NCBI RefSeq assembly: GCF_000282575.1
Contig: NZ_AKJA01000017.1
Coordinates: 62,001 to 126,000 of the forward strand
DNA length: 64,000 nt
Origin: Herbaspirillum sp. YR522
GTDB taxonomy: Bacteria; Pseudomonadota; Gammaproteobacteria; Burkholderiales; Burkholderiaceae_D
Direction of reading: 5' to 3'
A program made the translations under genes and the position numbers. This document shows, one piece after another, positions 44,710 to 53,249 of the stretch. Within the stretch, counting starts at the first letter, position 1. Each line of letters opens with the position of its first letter. The notes under the pieces were generated by a model that worked only from the letters and a program-made list of their open reading frames with translations, was not told the DNA's origin and did not search any database.

Positions 44710-45318
44710 CTACCTGTGCGCGGCCGCCACGGGAACCAGCAGGAGGGCACGGGCGATGGTGCCGCTCCTGTCGGCCACGATACCCAGACGCCCCCAGGAC
44801 TGCTCGCAGGAAAACAGGATGTCGTCCGGCCCGCCTTCCTGATAGGCCGGCGACGCCTGCATCTTGCTCAATTGCCGTGGCATGCGGGACATATCCAGCG
44901 CTTCGCCGGCCAGGCCCAGATACAGCTGCTGCAGTTCGCCATCGCGCGCACGGCAATGCATCCGCGCCGTCGGGATCGCGCAATCGCCGATCATGAATGG
45001 CCACGCGTGCCGTACCCTGACCTCGGCATCTGGCACGGCCGGCGCATCGTACCAACCGCTACCGACCAGCCCGGCCAGGCACTCTTGACCGGCATCGCCT
45101 TGCATGGCTCCACACAAGGCCTGCAGCAGGTAATCCAGCGACGACTCCTGGCGCACACGATGCGGCACGCTGATCGCGGCCACTGGTGGTCGCTCCGCCA
45201 GCCGACGCAGTAGATCGGCGCTGCCGGCATGGTGCCGGCGCTGGGCGCCCTGCGCCGTCAGTAAGGCCGGGGTACGCTCGGGTACTGGCTGCGATAAAGG
45301 GGGCGAAGGGCTTTTCAT
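44710..45318 (-). CDS. Hypothetical protein, partner of the HExxH protein
   Basis: 202 residues, no signal peptide, no membrane helix. Pro/Ser-rich start (MKSPSPPLSQPVPERTPALL), an Arg-rich segment to about residue 60, then a compact body with DYLLQALCGAMQGDAGQECL and a Trp/Cys-containing C-terminal half (ILFSCEQSWGRLGIVADRSG). The ATG overlaps the stop of the 933-residue upstream gene by 4 bp, so they are made together. It could be a chaperone, immunity factor or second enzyme; I do not recognise a family. Confidence 0.6.
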   Translation of the reverse strand: MKSPSPPLSQPVPERTPALLTAQGAQRRHHAGSADLLRRLAERPPVAAISVPHRVRQESSLDYLLQALCGAMQGDAGQECLAGLVGSGWYDAPAVPDAEVRVRHAWPFMIGDCAIPTARMHCRARDGELQQLYLGLAGEALDMSRMPRQLSKMQASPAYQEGGPDDILFSCEQSWGRLGIVADRSGTIARALLLVPVAAAHR

Positions 45319-48116
45319 GACGTGGACGCCGCCATGGGCGAGGCACTGCCAGCACCTTGCCGCTGCGTACCGATGGCATGCTTGATGCTGAAGACCTGGC
45401 CGGTACCGTCCAGGACCATGGCGACCTGGTGCGGCACGCCATCCATCTCGAAGCGGTAGATGGCCTGTTCGGCGGCCGTACCGATCGCCTCCAACTCCGG
45501 CTCGCAGTGCATCAGCGCCCTGTCGACAACGTTGGCGAAGACCCTGAAATCCTGTCCGATGCTTTGTTGGTGCAAGGTCGAAGAGGTAACGAACAATTGC
45601 GACGGGCGCCGGCCCATCTCACCCTGCGGCCGCGGCGGCAAGGCCTTGATGCGGTAGATGTTTCCGAGGCTGGGCGCTTCCTGGCTGCCGTCGACGCCGG
45701 TTACCGTGAGGCCGGCCTGCTCCCGCGCCAGTCGGCCGATCCGGACCGCCTTGGTGTCGTCGCCGTGATACTCCCGATAGAATGCCCGCCAATTGGACTC
45801 GTAGGTGACGTGATCGGGCGCACTGGCTGGACTCTGGCGAGCATAGATATCGCCCATGGCGAGCTGTGCGGCCAGGCGCGCGTCGCGGCGTTGCGGCTCG
45901 CTGCCAGCCTGCGCAAGCGCGTGTTGCAACCGCTGATAGATTTCCATGGCCTGGGCCGAGAACGAAAACCGTGAAAGAAAGTCCAGATACTCTTCGCGTC
46001 CGGCACCCGGCGCCAGGTCTTCCAGCGCTTCGTACTCGCTGAGCAGCGAATTGCCTTCGTTGGCAGCGCTGCTGGCCACATAGGCGTCTTCGCTTCCCAT
46101 TGCCAGCTCGCCGTCGTAGCGAGCATGCGCCATCTCGTGCACCAGCAGCTTGAACAGGCCTACACCCGATTCCTGGGTGGCGTCGCCCAGCACGATGCGC
46201 CGCTGGACCGTGTCGCAATAGATGCCCTGGCCGTAGCTGCCCATGCCGATCTGCCAACCCTGGCTTTGCAGCTTGCGGGCATGTGCCTCCTGCACCGGAC
46301 AGGCGTGCAGCAGGTGCTCGAACGCCGACAGCATGCGGGCCTCGACCACGATGCCGTCTTCCAGGCGCGCCAACACAGCCAGGGTTTCACCGTTTATCCG
46401 GGTGCGATACTGGAAAAAACCGGGATATTCGATGCTGGGCATGATCATGTTGTCCGGCTTGACCACCTTCTCCAGCACGCTGCTGGCCGGCATCCCGAAC
46501 CTCGCGCCACCAGCCACCAGCGCTTTCCAGTGCTCGCTGTCCATGCGCTCGGCGATGTCGGCGGCGACACCGCCAGTGGTGGCCGCAACAGGTGTCGTCT
46601 CGCGCGGCCTGATCTGCAGGCCGTTCACGTAGGCTTTGCCTGGCGCACGGCGCAGCACCGCCGACATCGGTTGATGGCGATAGGTGAACTGGTATTCGGT
46701 CTGCGTCACACCTGGAACAGCCGCGTCGGGCGGCAGCTCGGTGGCGCGCCCTGCCAGCGTGGCGGTATGGACCACATCGAGCAGGTACTGGGCATCGATG
46801 CCATGCGTGGCGCAAGCCCGGATCGCCTTTTCCTGGTCGAGCGGGTCGCAATGCGCCAGGTCGAACCAGTGCGCTTGGCCTTTGGCATCCTTGACAAAGT
46901 GCCCCTGCATGTCCGACCCCGCCTGGACCGACGTGATCTCGCCCGGTCGTTCGCCTAGCGTGAGATACAGTTGTACCGCCTGGTCACGTTCCCGATCGTG
47001 GTAGGTCAAGACCAAATGCCTGTCATCCAAACGGTAAGGCCGGCCAGCGGCCAAGGCCTGCTCGATAAAGGCGGCGATCTGCGACTCGGCAATGCCAAGT
47101 CGCGCAAACCCGCCCACGCCGCGATGGATCATGCCGGACAATTGCTTGCGCTGCAGCCAGTAGCTGTCACCGGACTGGTCGGTGCCAAAGGCGGCCAGGC
47201 TGGACGCCGCGTGGGCCACGCCGGTGCGGTTGAAGCAATGCTCGACACGCGCGATATCGTCCGAGGCCACCTCCGGATGCAGGCCAAACGCTTGGTACTG
47301 GCGCTGCATGTCGTCGGCCAGGCGTTCCCGCCGCTGTCCGCCGACACGCATGCCGAGCTGTCCGCTCAAGGCGAATTGCTCATGCACCTGCATGGCCATT
47401 TGCGCTGCCGATGGCATGACGCCGCCGTTGGTCGAGCGCAGCATCTGATAGGCCTCGCGCATCGGCCGGTCCACCGTCAGCGGCAAAGACTGTCCGGACA
47501 CGTCGCGGGCTTGCTCGAGTGCGATGGCATTCAAGGCCCCGGCCGCCTCTTTCTCGAGAAAGCCCAGCGAAAACGCTCGCTCCGAAGCCAATGACAGCGG
47601 CGCCTGGTGCAACGCCGCGCCGCAATGCCGGGCCAGTATCGACACGAACATCGCCGGCTGGTGCAGCGCCAGATCGGGATGGAGGGCAATCTGCCGGTGC
47701 CCGCGCAGGTCGCTCTCGCGCAGGACCTGTTGGTCGCCAATGGTCCAGCCTTGCGCCTGCAGGTCCCGCAATTGACGGCACAGCTCCGGATGGGCGGCGA
47801 GCAGTTGCCGTGCCTGTGCGCCGAAACCGAGCATCGGGTCCGCCGGCGGTGGCGTCGGCTGGCCCCCAAGGCGGGTCCGATGCACCCATTGCCGGCCCAT
47901 CATGGCGACATTCCGGCGCGGCTTGTCCAGCGTGACATACCTGAGCAGCCTGGAACGCATGGAGCCATCGCTAACCCGCTGCCTGGCGCCACGTTCCCCG
48001 GCCTGCTCCCCCGCGATGCTGGCGGATGGCGTCGCTTGCGCCGAAGCGCCCTGCTCCATGCGCCGAACCCCTTGGAATGGGATGAAGTTACGCAAGCCGC
48101 CAAATGAAACACCCAT
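45315..48116 (-). CDS. Large HExxH putative metallopeptidase with duplicated domain
   Basis: 933 residues, without a Sec signal peptide or membrane helix. Near the C-terminal third, LLVHEMAHARYDGELA contains H660-E-x-x-H664, and ANEGNSLLSEYEALED 22-37 residues later offers Glu candidates for a third metal ligand (gluzincin-like). A stretch around residues 110-215 is visibly related (LQAQGWTIG vs LQSQGWQIG; ILARHCGAALHQAPLSLASE vs KLLVHEMAHARYDGELAMGS) but has lost HExxH. So it is a duplication with one dead copy. The start at 48116 is set by GGGGGAG 5-6 nt upstream; the frame extends to 48365. Secreted effector or toxin is an attractive guess, not shown. Confidence 0.65.
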   Translation of the reverse strand: MGVSFGGLRNFIPFQGVRRMEQGASAQATPSASIAGEQAGERGARQRVSDGSMRSRLLRYVTLDKPRRNVAMMGRQWVHRTRLGGQPTPPPADPMLGFGAQARQLLAAHPELCRQLRDLQAQGWTIGDQQVLRESDLRGHRQIALHPDLALHQPAMFVSILARHCGAALHQAPLSLASERAFSLGFLEKEAAGALNAIALEQARDVSGQSLPLTVDRPMREAYQMLRSTNGGVMPSAAQMAMQVHEQFALSGQLGMRVGGQRRERLADDMQRQYQAFGLHPEVASDDIARVEHCFNRTGVAHAASSLAAFGTDQSGDSYWLQRKQLSGMIHRGVGGFARLGIAESQIAAFIEQALAAGRPYRLDDRHLVLTYHDRERDQAVQLYLTLGERPGEITSVQAGSDMQGHFVKDAKGQAHWFDLAHCDPLDQEKAIRACATHGIDAQYLLDVVHTATLAGRATELPPDAAVPGVTQTEYQFTYRHQPMSAVLRRAPGKAYVNGLQIRPRETTPVAATTGGVAADIAERMDSEHWKALVAGGARFGMPASSVLEKVVKPDNMIMPSIEYPGFFQYRTRINGETLAVLARLEDGIVVEARMLSAFEHLLHACPVQEAHARKLQSQGWQIGMGSYGQGIYCDTVQRRIVLGDATQESGVGLFKLLVHEMAHARYDGELAMGSEDAYVASSAANEGNSLLSEYEALEDLAPGAGREEYLDFLSRFSFSAQAMEIYQRLQHALAQAGSEPQRRDARLAAQLAMGDIYARQSPASAPDHVTYESNWRAFYREYHGDDTKAVRIGRLAREQAGLTVTGVDGSQEAPSLGNIYRIKALPPRPQGEMGRRPSQLFVTSSTLHQQSIGQDFRVFANVVDRALMHCEPELEAIGTAAEQAIYRFEMDGVPHQVAMVLDGTGQVFSIKHAIGTQRQGAGSASPMAASTS

Positions 48117-48244
48117 CCCTGCTCCCCCGAAAAACGCCGCGCATGCCACATGAATGCCCCCGCACTTTCCAAGTGCGACGGAAATAGGTGCTTCTCGAGA
48201 GCGGACGGTTCCACCGGGCACTAACCCGCACCTGTCCCAGGCAA

Positions 48245-48260
48245 GTTCGCAATTGCGAAC
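48245..48260. promoter_or_regulatory. Perfect 16-bp palindrome in divergent region
   Basis: GTTCGCAA-TTGCGAAC without spacer, in the 263-bp gap between the divergent HExxH gene and the S9 peptidase gene. This is a typical dimeric-regulator operator. The regulator is unknown and not encoded next to it. Confidence 0.5.
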
Positions 48261-48379
48261 CGTAGACCGAATGGCGTTCGATTGACGGGGACGGTGGTCC
48301 GCTGCAAAATCGCCGCTGCCGCATGCCGGAAATGCCAGTCGCCAATCTCCGCACAATTCCAACAATCACGAGAACTTCA

Positions 48380-50368
48380 ATGAGAGCCGACCCGAAACTC
48401 CTGATTTACTGCGCCCTGGTGCTGCTGCCCCTGACAACGAGCGCCGCCGCAGCCGGCGATGTGCCACCGGTTGCCGCCTTCGCCGGCCTGCCGCAAGTGC
48501 AGCAGATCGCCCTCTCGCCAGACGGCCGGTCGCTGGCCTACATCCAGAACGTCGAGGGCGCCAGCTACCTGGTCACCCAGCTCCCCGGCGCAAGCGGGCC
48601 CAAGACCATCCTGAAGGCGGACAACCAGAAATACCGCTTCTACCATTTCCAATGGGTCAATGACCGGCGCTTGCTGGCCAGCGTGCTGTACCCGGACTAT
48701 CGCGGCGGCAGCGAGACCAACGAGACCCGCATGCTCGCCATCGACAGCGACGGCAGCCACTTGCAAGGCAACCTGTTGCAGTCGGCCTATCGCTTCAGCG
48801 ACTACAAGCATGTCCCGCAGTACCAGCACGGGGTGCTCGGCAGATCGCCGGATGGTCCCGACAGCCTGCTGGTCGCGCTCGATATCGAGCGCGCCACCCT
48901 GCCCGACGTCTACAGCCTCGACGTGCGCACCACCAAGCTGCGGCGCGTCGCGGGCAACTTCGGCGACATCCATTCGTGGCAGGCCGATCGGCAGGGCCAG
49001 GTCCGCGTCGCCAGCGGCTGGCGCGGCAAGGCCATGAAAGTGCTGGTGCGCGCGCCGGGCCAGACGCAATGGCTGCCACTCAGCACCTACACTGTCGATG
49101 ACTACGAGCAGGTCAGGCAGAACGCCATCGAGCCGATCGGGTTCGCCGACGATCCGCGCTACCTGTACGCCTATGCCGACCACCAGGGTCGCAGCGCCAT
49201 CTTCAGGATCGATACCGCCGACCCCGCCCTGGCGCGCACGCTGGTCTACGCCGACCCCAAATTCGATATCCATGGCAGCCTGATCTATTCGAAATGGCTC
49301 AAGCAATACGTGGGCGTGCACTATGCCGGCGAATACGGCACACAGGTGTTCTGGAACGAGCAGGCGCGCTCGTTGCAAGACCAGCTTGACCGTGCGTTGC
49401 CGGGCAAGACCAGCAGGATCGTCAGCAGCAGCGACGATGGCATGCGACTGCTGGTGTCGGCCTCGCAGATCAACCAGCCCTCCTCCATCTACTGGCTCGA
49501 CCGCCAGACCGGCAGCATGAGCAAGCTGCTCGACACCCGTCCGGCACTGGCCGGCACCACCATGCCGGCGCCGCGCGCGATCAAGTTCCGCAGTCGCGAT
49601 GGCACCGAGTTGAACGGCTACTTCACCCCGCCCTGGAACGCCAATGCCGGTCGTGCCCCGCTGGTGGTGCTGCCGCATGGCGGACTGGTGTCGCGCGACG
49701 TGGCGAGCTTCGACGCCTATACGCAGTTCCTCGCCAGCCGCGGCTGGGGCGTGTTGCAGGTCAATTTCCGGGGTTCGGCCGGCTACGGCGCCGAATTCGA
49801 GCAGGCCGGCTTCAAGCGCTGGGGCCTGGAGATGCAGGACGACATTACCGACGGCGTGCAGTGGACCATCGCACAGGGCCTCGCCGACGCTTCGCGCATC
49901 TGTATCGTCGGTGCCAGCTATGGCGGCTGTGCAGCGTTGATGGGCGTGGTCAAGACGCCCGAGCTGTACCGCTGCGCCATCAGCCTCAACGGCGTGACCG
50001 ACCTGCGCGACATGCTGGCGGCCGAGCAACGCTTCATCAACTACGAGATCGCTGCCGAACGCGTGATCGGTGAATGGTGGAAAGACCGCGAGCGGCTGCG
50101 CCAGACCTCACCGGTCAAGCGGGGTGCCGAAATCCGCACCCCGTTGCTGCTGATCCACGGCAAGCAGGACCGGTCGGTGCCGGTGGAGCAGTCGCGCGAC
50201 ATGGCCGAGGCCTTGAAGGATGCCGGCCACCGGCACTACACCTACCTCGAGCTGCCGCTGGCCGACCATGTGCTGTCACGCGAGCAAGACCGCATCGCCA
50301 CCTTCACTGCCATGGAAGACTTTCTCAAGCGCTACCTGGACGCCATCCCTCAGAACGAACCGAGGTAG
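48380..50368 (+). CDS. S9 family prolyl oligopeptidase-like serine peptidase
   Basis: 662 residues. The N-terminal MRADPKLLIYCALVLLPLTT then SAAAAGD is a signal peptide, so it is periplasmic or secreted. A beta-propeller-like region (repeated SLAYIQN-, SLDVRTTKLRRV-type blades) is followed by an alpha/beta-hydrolase domain with nucleophile S513 in GASYGG, Asp in HGKQDRSVP and His in LADHVLS. These enzymes trim short peptides, often after Pro or Ala. The frame runs further upstream to 48323, but the signal peptide places the start at 48380. Its 3' end overlaps the convergent chromate-transporter gene by 19 bp. Confidence 0.9.
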   Translation: MRADPKLLIYCALVLLPLTTSAAAAGDVPPVAAFAGLPQVQQIALSPDGRSLAYIQNVEGASYLVTQLPGASGPKTILKADNQKYRFYHFQWVNDRRLLASVLYPDYRGGSETNETRMLAIDSDGSHLQGNLLQSAYRFSDYKHVPQYQHGVLGRSPDGPDSLLVALDIERATLPDVYSLDVRTTKLRRVAGNFGDIHSWQADRQGQVRVASGWRGKAMKVLVRAPGQTQWLPLSTYTVDDYEQVRQNAIEPIGFADDPRYLYAYADHQGRSAIFRIDTADPALARTLVYADPKFDIHGSLIYSKWLKQYVGVHYAGEYGTQVFWNEQARSLQDQLDRALPGKTSRIVSSSDDGMRLLVSASQINQPSSIYWLDRQTGSMSKLLDTRPALAGTTMPAPRAIKFRSRDGTELNGYFTPPWNANAGRAPLVVLPHGGLVSRDVASFDAYTQFLASRGWGVLQVNFRGSAGYGAEFEQAGFKRWGLEMQDDITDGVQWTIAQGLADASRICIVGASYGGCAALMGVVKTPELYRCAISLNGVTDLRDMLAAEQRFINYEIAAERVIGEWWKDRERLRQTSPVKRGAEIRTPLLLIHGKQDRSVPVEQSRDMAEALKDAGHRHYTYLELPLADHVLSREQDRIATFTAMEDFLKRYLDAIPQNEPR

Positions 50369-50880
50369 AAAAAACCGGCCAGGGCGCCGCCGAACAGCAG
50401 CCATAGAGGATGGATTCTGGTCTTGAGCGCGATCACTGCGGTGGCGACCGTGATCACGGCCAGGAATCCATGCGTGATCGACGCCTGTGCGATGAGCAAC
50501 GCACTGGCCGCCACCAGGCCGGCGGTGACCGGCAGCAGGCCGGCCTGGACATGACGCCGCCAGGGCTTGTCCTTGAAACGTTCCCACACATGCAGCATGA
50601 CGATGGTGATCAGCGACGACGGGCCGAACTTGGCCAGCGTGGTCACCAGCATGCCCCAGAACCCGGCCACGTGCCAGCCCACCAGCGTGACCACCATCAG
50701 GTTGGGGCCGGGTGCGGCCTGGCCCAGGGCGAACAGGGCGCTGAAGTCCTCGGCGCTCATCCACTGGTGGACCTCCACCACCTGGCGCTGCATCTCAGGC
50801 AGGATGGTGTTGCCGCCACCGAAGGCCAGCACCGACAGCTGGGTGAAGATGATGGCCAGGGCGATCAGGGTCTGCGTCAT
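50350..50880 (-). CDS. chrA: Short-chain chromate transporter (CHR) family protein, second half
   Basis: 176 residues, one CHR domain: MTQTLIALAIIFTQLSVLAF, then GGGNTILPEMQRQVV and QAAPGPNLMVVTLVGWHVAG. Several membrane segments. It pairs with the preceding short CHR protein; two half-size genes replace one long ChrA. Such pairs export chromate in some bacteria, while others have no proven substrate. The ATG overlaps the upstream stop by 4 bp. Confidence 0.88.
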   Translation of the reverse strand: MTQTLIALAIIFTQLSVLAFGGGNTILPEMQRQVVEVHQWMSAEDFSALFALGQAAPGPNLMVVTLVGWHVAGFWGMLVTTLAKFGPSSLITIVMLHVWERFKDKPWRRHVQAGLLPVTAGLVAASALLIAQASITHGFLAVITVATAVIALKTRIHPLWLLFGGALAGFFYLGSF

Positions 50881-51491
50881 TTGCCCACCTTGTCCTTGGC
50901 CGAGAAACGCTCGCCGTAGCGCGCGGTCAGCAGCACGCTGATCGGCGTCATCACCAGCATCACCCACACCAGCGGGATGCGCAACAGGGCAATGGCGACA
51001 AAGCAGAAGACGGCCAGCCCCGCCAGCACCACGTTGCGCCGCAACGGCAAGGCGATCTTGACCGCCATCTGTATCAGCAGGCCGGCGGCGGCCGCCGCCA
51101 ATCCCGCAAACAGGTGGCGCACATTGGGGTCGTGCTGGAAATGCTGGTAGATCACGCCCAGCAGCACCACCACCGCCGAGGGTACGGCGATCAATCCGAA
51201 AATGGCGGCCAGGGCGCCGCGCACGCCGCGAAACTTCATGCCCAGGGCGACCGACAGGTTGATGATGTTGCCGCCCGGCAGGAACTGGCACAGGCCCAGC
51301 AACTGCACGAACTCTTCTTCGCCGAGCCAGCGCCGGCGCTCCACCACCATGCGATGCGCCAGCGGCAGCGCGCCACCGAATGCGGTCATGCCCAGCATCA
51401 GGAAACCGGTAAACAATTCCCTGGAGGTGGGTGGATGGAACGTGGCGCCGGTCGCCTGGCGATCGGCGGGAGAGGGTTGCAAGGGTGTCAT
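50877..51491 (-). CDS. chrA: Short-chain chromate transporter (CHR) family protein, first half
   Basis: 204 residues. After a hydrophilic start, LFTGFLMLGMTAFGGALPLA and LGLCQFLPGGNIINLSVALG carry the CHR FGG and PGG motifs; more hydrophobic segments follow. It is divergent from a LysR regulator 100 bp away, which probably controls the pair. Confidence 0.88.
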   Translation of the reverse strand: MTPLQPSPADRQATGATFHPPTSRELFTGFLMLGMTAFGGALPLAHRMVVERRRWLGEEEFVQLLGLCQFLPGGNIINLSVALGMKFRGVRGALAAIFGLIAVPSAVVVLLGVIYQHFQHDPNVRHLFAGLAAAAAGLLIQMAVKIALPLRRNVVLAGLAVFCFVAIALLRIPLVWVMLVMTPISVLLTARYGERFSAKDKVGK

Positions 51492-51591
51492 TCGGGTCTC
51501 GTTGCGGTAGTGCGATGGGATGAACGAAGGCTACTCCCGCGTCGATATTTTGTCTAATATATGTCAGATTGCTTACCCATACTTTACCGAT
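51492..51591. promoter_or_regulatory. Divergent promoter region chr / lysR
   Basis: 100 bp shared control region. AT-rich TCTAATATATGTCAGA (51553-51568) has short TCT/AGA arms and a T-N-A spacing loosely like a LysR box. I do not see a firm -35/-10 pair. Confidence 0.3.
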
Positions 51592-52527
51592 ATGCCACCT
51601 GCCATCGATCTGCGCCTGCTGCGCTACTTCCTCGCCGTGGCCGAAGAGGGCCACCTGACCCGCGCGGCCCAGCGCATCGGCATCCAGCAGCCGCCGTTGT
51701 CGCAACAGATCCGCCTGCTCGAAAAGGAGTTGGGCGTGACCCTGTTCAACCGCCTGCCGCGCGGCATGGAGCTGACCGAAAGCGGCACGGCGCTGCTGGC
51801 CGATGCCCGTCTCATCCTGGCGCAGGTCGATAGCACCGTGGCCAGCGTACGCCGCATCGCGCAGGGCAAGATGGGGCGCATCGCGGTGGGATTTACCGAG
51901 TCGGCCTCGCTGCATCCGTTCGTGCCGTCGGTGATTCGCGCCTTTCGCGCCGCCGCGCCCGACGTCGCCCTGACGGTGGAAGAAACCAATACCAACGAGC
52001 TGGTCGAGGCGGTGCGCAAGCGCCAGCTGGACCTGGCCTTCGTGCGCTCGCCGGTGGGCGACGCCTCCGGCATCGTGATGGAAACGGTACTGGAAGAAGA
52101 CATGGTGGCTGCGCTCCCCAGCGCCCACGCCTTGGCCGGCGGCGCCCGCAGCAAGAGCATCGCCCTGGCGGCATTGGCCGATGAATCCTTCATCATGACG
52201 CGCCGTCCCAGCGGGCCGGGGTTATACGACACCCTGATCGCGGCCTGCCGCGCGGCCGGCTTCAGCCCCCGCGTCACGCAGGAGGCGCGCAAGAACCTGT
52301 CGACGCTGTCGCTGGTGGCGGCCGGGCTGGGGGTGGCGGTGGTGCCGGCATCGATGATGCACGTCAATGCCGAAGGCGTGCGCTACCTCAGGATCAATGA
52401 CGCGCCGGGCCTCAAGGCGCCGCTGCACCTGGCCTACCGCGATGGCGAGCACGGCGGCGCGCTGGGCCTGATGATCGATGAAGCCCGCCGACTGAGCGCA
52501 AAAAAGCCTCGTCGAAACGAGGCTTGA
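51592..52527 (+). CDS. LysR family transcriptional regulator
   Basis: 311 residues. The winged helix-turn-helix DLRLLRYFLAVAEEGHLTRA ... QPPLSQQIRLLEKELGVTLF is complete, followed by a two-lobed effector domain (GRIAVGFTESASLHPFVPSV). The start at 51592 gives the usual short N-terminus; an upstream ATG at 51520 adds 24 unlikely residues. It resembles BenM/CatM-type regulators in the first lobe. Divergence from the chr pair suggests it controls them. Its 3' end also contains the dcd terminator. Confidence 0.88.
   Translation: MPPAIDLRLLRYFLAVAEEGHLTRAAQRIGIQQPPLSQQIRLLEKELGVTLFNRLPRGMELTESGTALLADARLILAQVDSTVASVRRIAQGKMGRIAVGFTESASLHPFVPSVIRAFRAAAPDVALTVEETNTNELVEAVRKRQLDLAFVRSPVGDASGIVMETVLEEDMVAALPSAHALAGGARSKSIALAALADESFIMTRRPSGPGLYDTLIAACRAAGFSPRVTQEARKNLSTLSLVAAGLGVAVVPASMMHVNAEGVRYLRINDAPGLKAPLHLAYRDGEHGGALGLMIDEARRLSAKKPRRNEA
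52500..52524 (-). terminator. dcd terminator located inside the 3' end of lysR
   Basis: GCCTCGT (52506-52512), loop CGAA, ACGAGGC (52517-52523). On the minus strand the stem is followed by six T (52500-52505 complement), a standard terminator for dcd. On the plus strand it codes for the last residues of the LysR protein. Confidence 0.85.
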
Positions 52528-52545
52528 TGGCGGGGCACGGGACGA

Positions 52546-53115
52546 TCAGGTCTTGGGCAAGGTCACGCCATGCTGGCCCTGGTATTTGCCGCCGCGGTCC
52601 TTGTACGACACTTCACATACCTCGTCGCTCTCGAAGAACAGCACCTGGGCGCAACCCTCGCCGGCGTAGATCTTGGCCGGCAGCGGCGTGGTGTTGGAGA
52701 ATTCGAGCGTCACGTAGCCTTCCCATTCGGGTTCGAACGGCGTGACGTTGACGATGATGCCGCAGCGCGCATAGGTCGACTTGCCCAGGCAGATGGTCAG
52801 CACGCTGCGCGGAATGCGGAAGTACTCTACCGTGCGTGCCAGTGCAAACGAGTTGGGCGGGATGATGCAGACATCGCCCTGGAAGTCGACGAACGACTTC
52901 TCGTCGAAGTTCTTGGGGTCGACGATGGTCGAATTGATGTTGGTGAAGATCTTGAATTCGTTGGCGCAACGAATATCGTAGCCGTACGACGAGGTGCCGT
53001 AGGACACGATCTTGCTGCCCTCGGCGGTGGCGCGGACCTGGCCCGGCTCGTACGGCTCGATCATGGCGTGTTCCTGGGCCATGCGGCGAATCCACTTGTC
53101 TGACTTGATGGACAT
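52546..53115 (-). CDS. dcd: dCTP deaminase
   Basis: Converts dCTP to dUTP, feeding dUMP to thymidylate synthase. The 189-residue product has [13 protein letters not shown], the catalytic region [13 protein letters not shown] ... [11 protein letters not shown] and [18 protein letters not shown], all diagnostic. Normal length. Monocistronic, with a terminator inside the convergent lysR end. Confidence 0.96.
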   Translation of the reverse strand: MSIKSDKWIRRMAQEHAMIEPYEPGQVRATAEGSKIVSYGTSSYGYDIRCANEFKIFTNINSTIVDPKNFDEKSFVDFQGDVCIIPPNSFALARTVEYFRIPRSVLTICLGKSTYARCGIIVNVTPFEPEWEGYVTLEFSNTTPLPAKIYAGEGCAQVLFFESDEVCEVSYKDRGGKYQGQHGVTLPKT

Positions 53116-53249
53116 GATATTTCGACAATTTCAAAAGATGCGCAATTTTACGCCAAAACGGCGCCGCCAAACCCGGTTTGACGTGCCATGCGGCCATTTG
53201 CCGGCCGCAGCGCCCGTATCGATGGGCAATCTGCAGCAAGACGGCGCGC

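Noticed and set aside
48241-48290. Possible hrpII/PIP box (TTCG-N16-TTCG) for a type III effector gene
   Set aside because: TTCG copies occur, but the spacing on either strand does not match the box. The site is better described as a palindrome.
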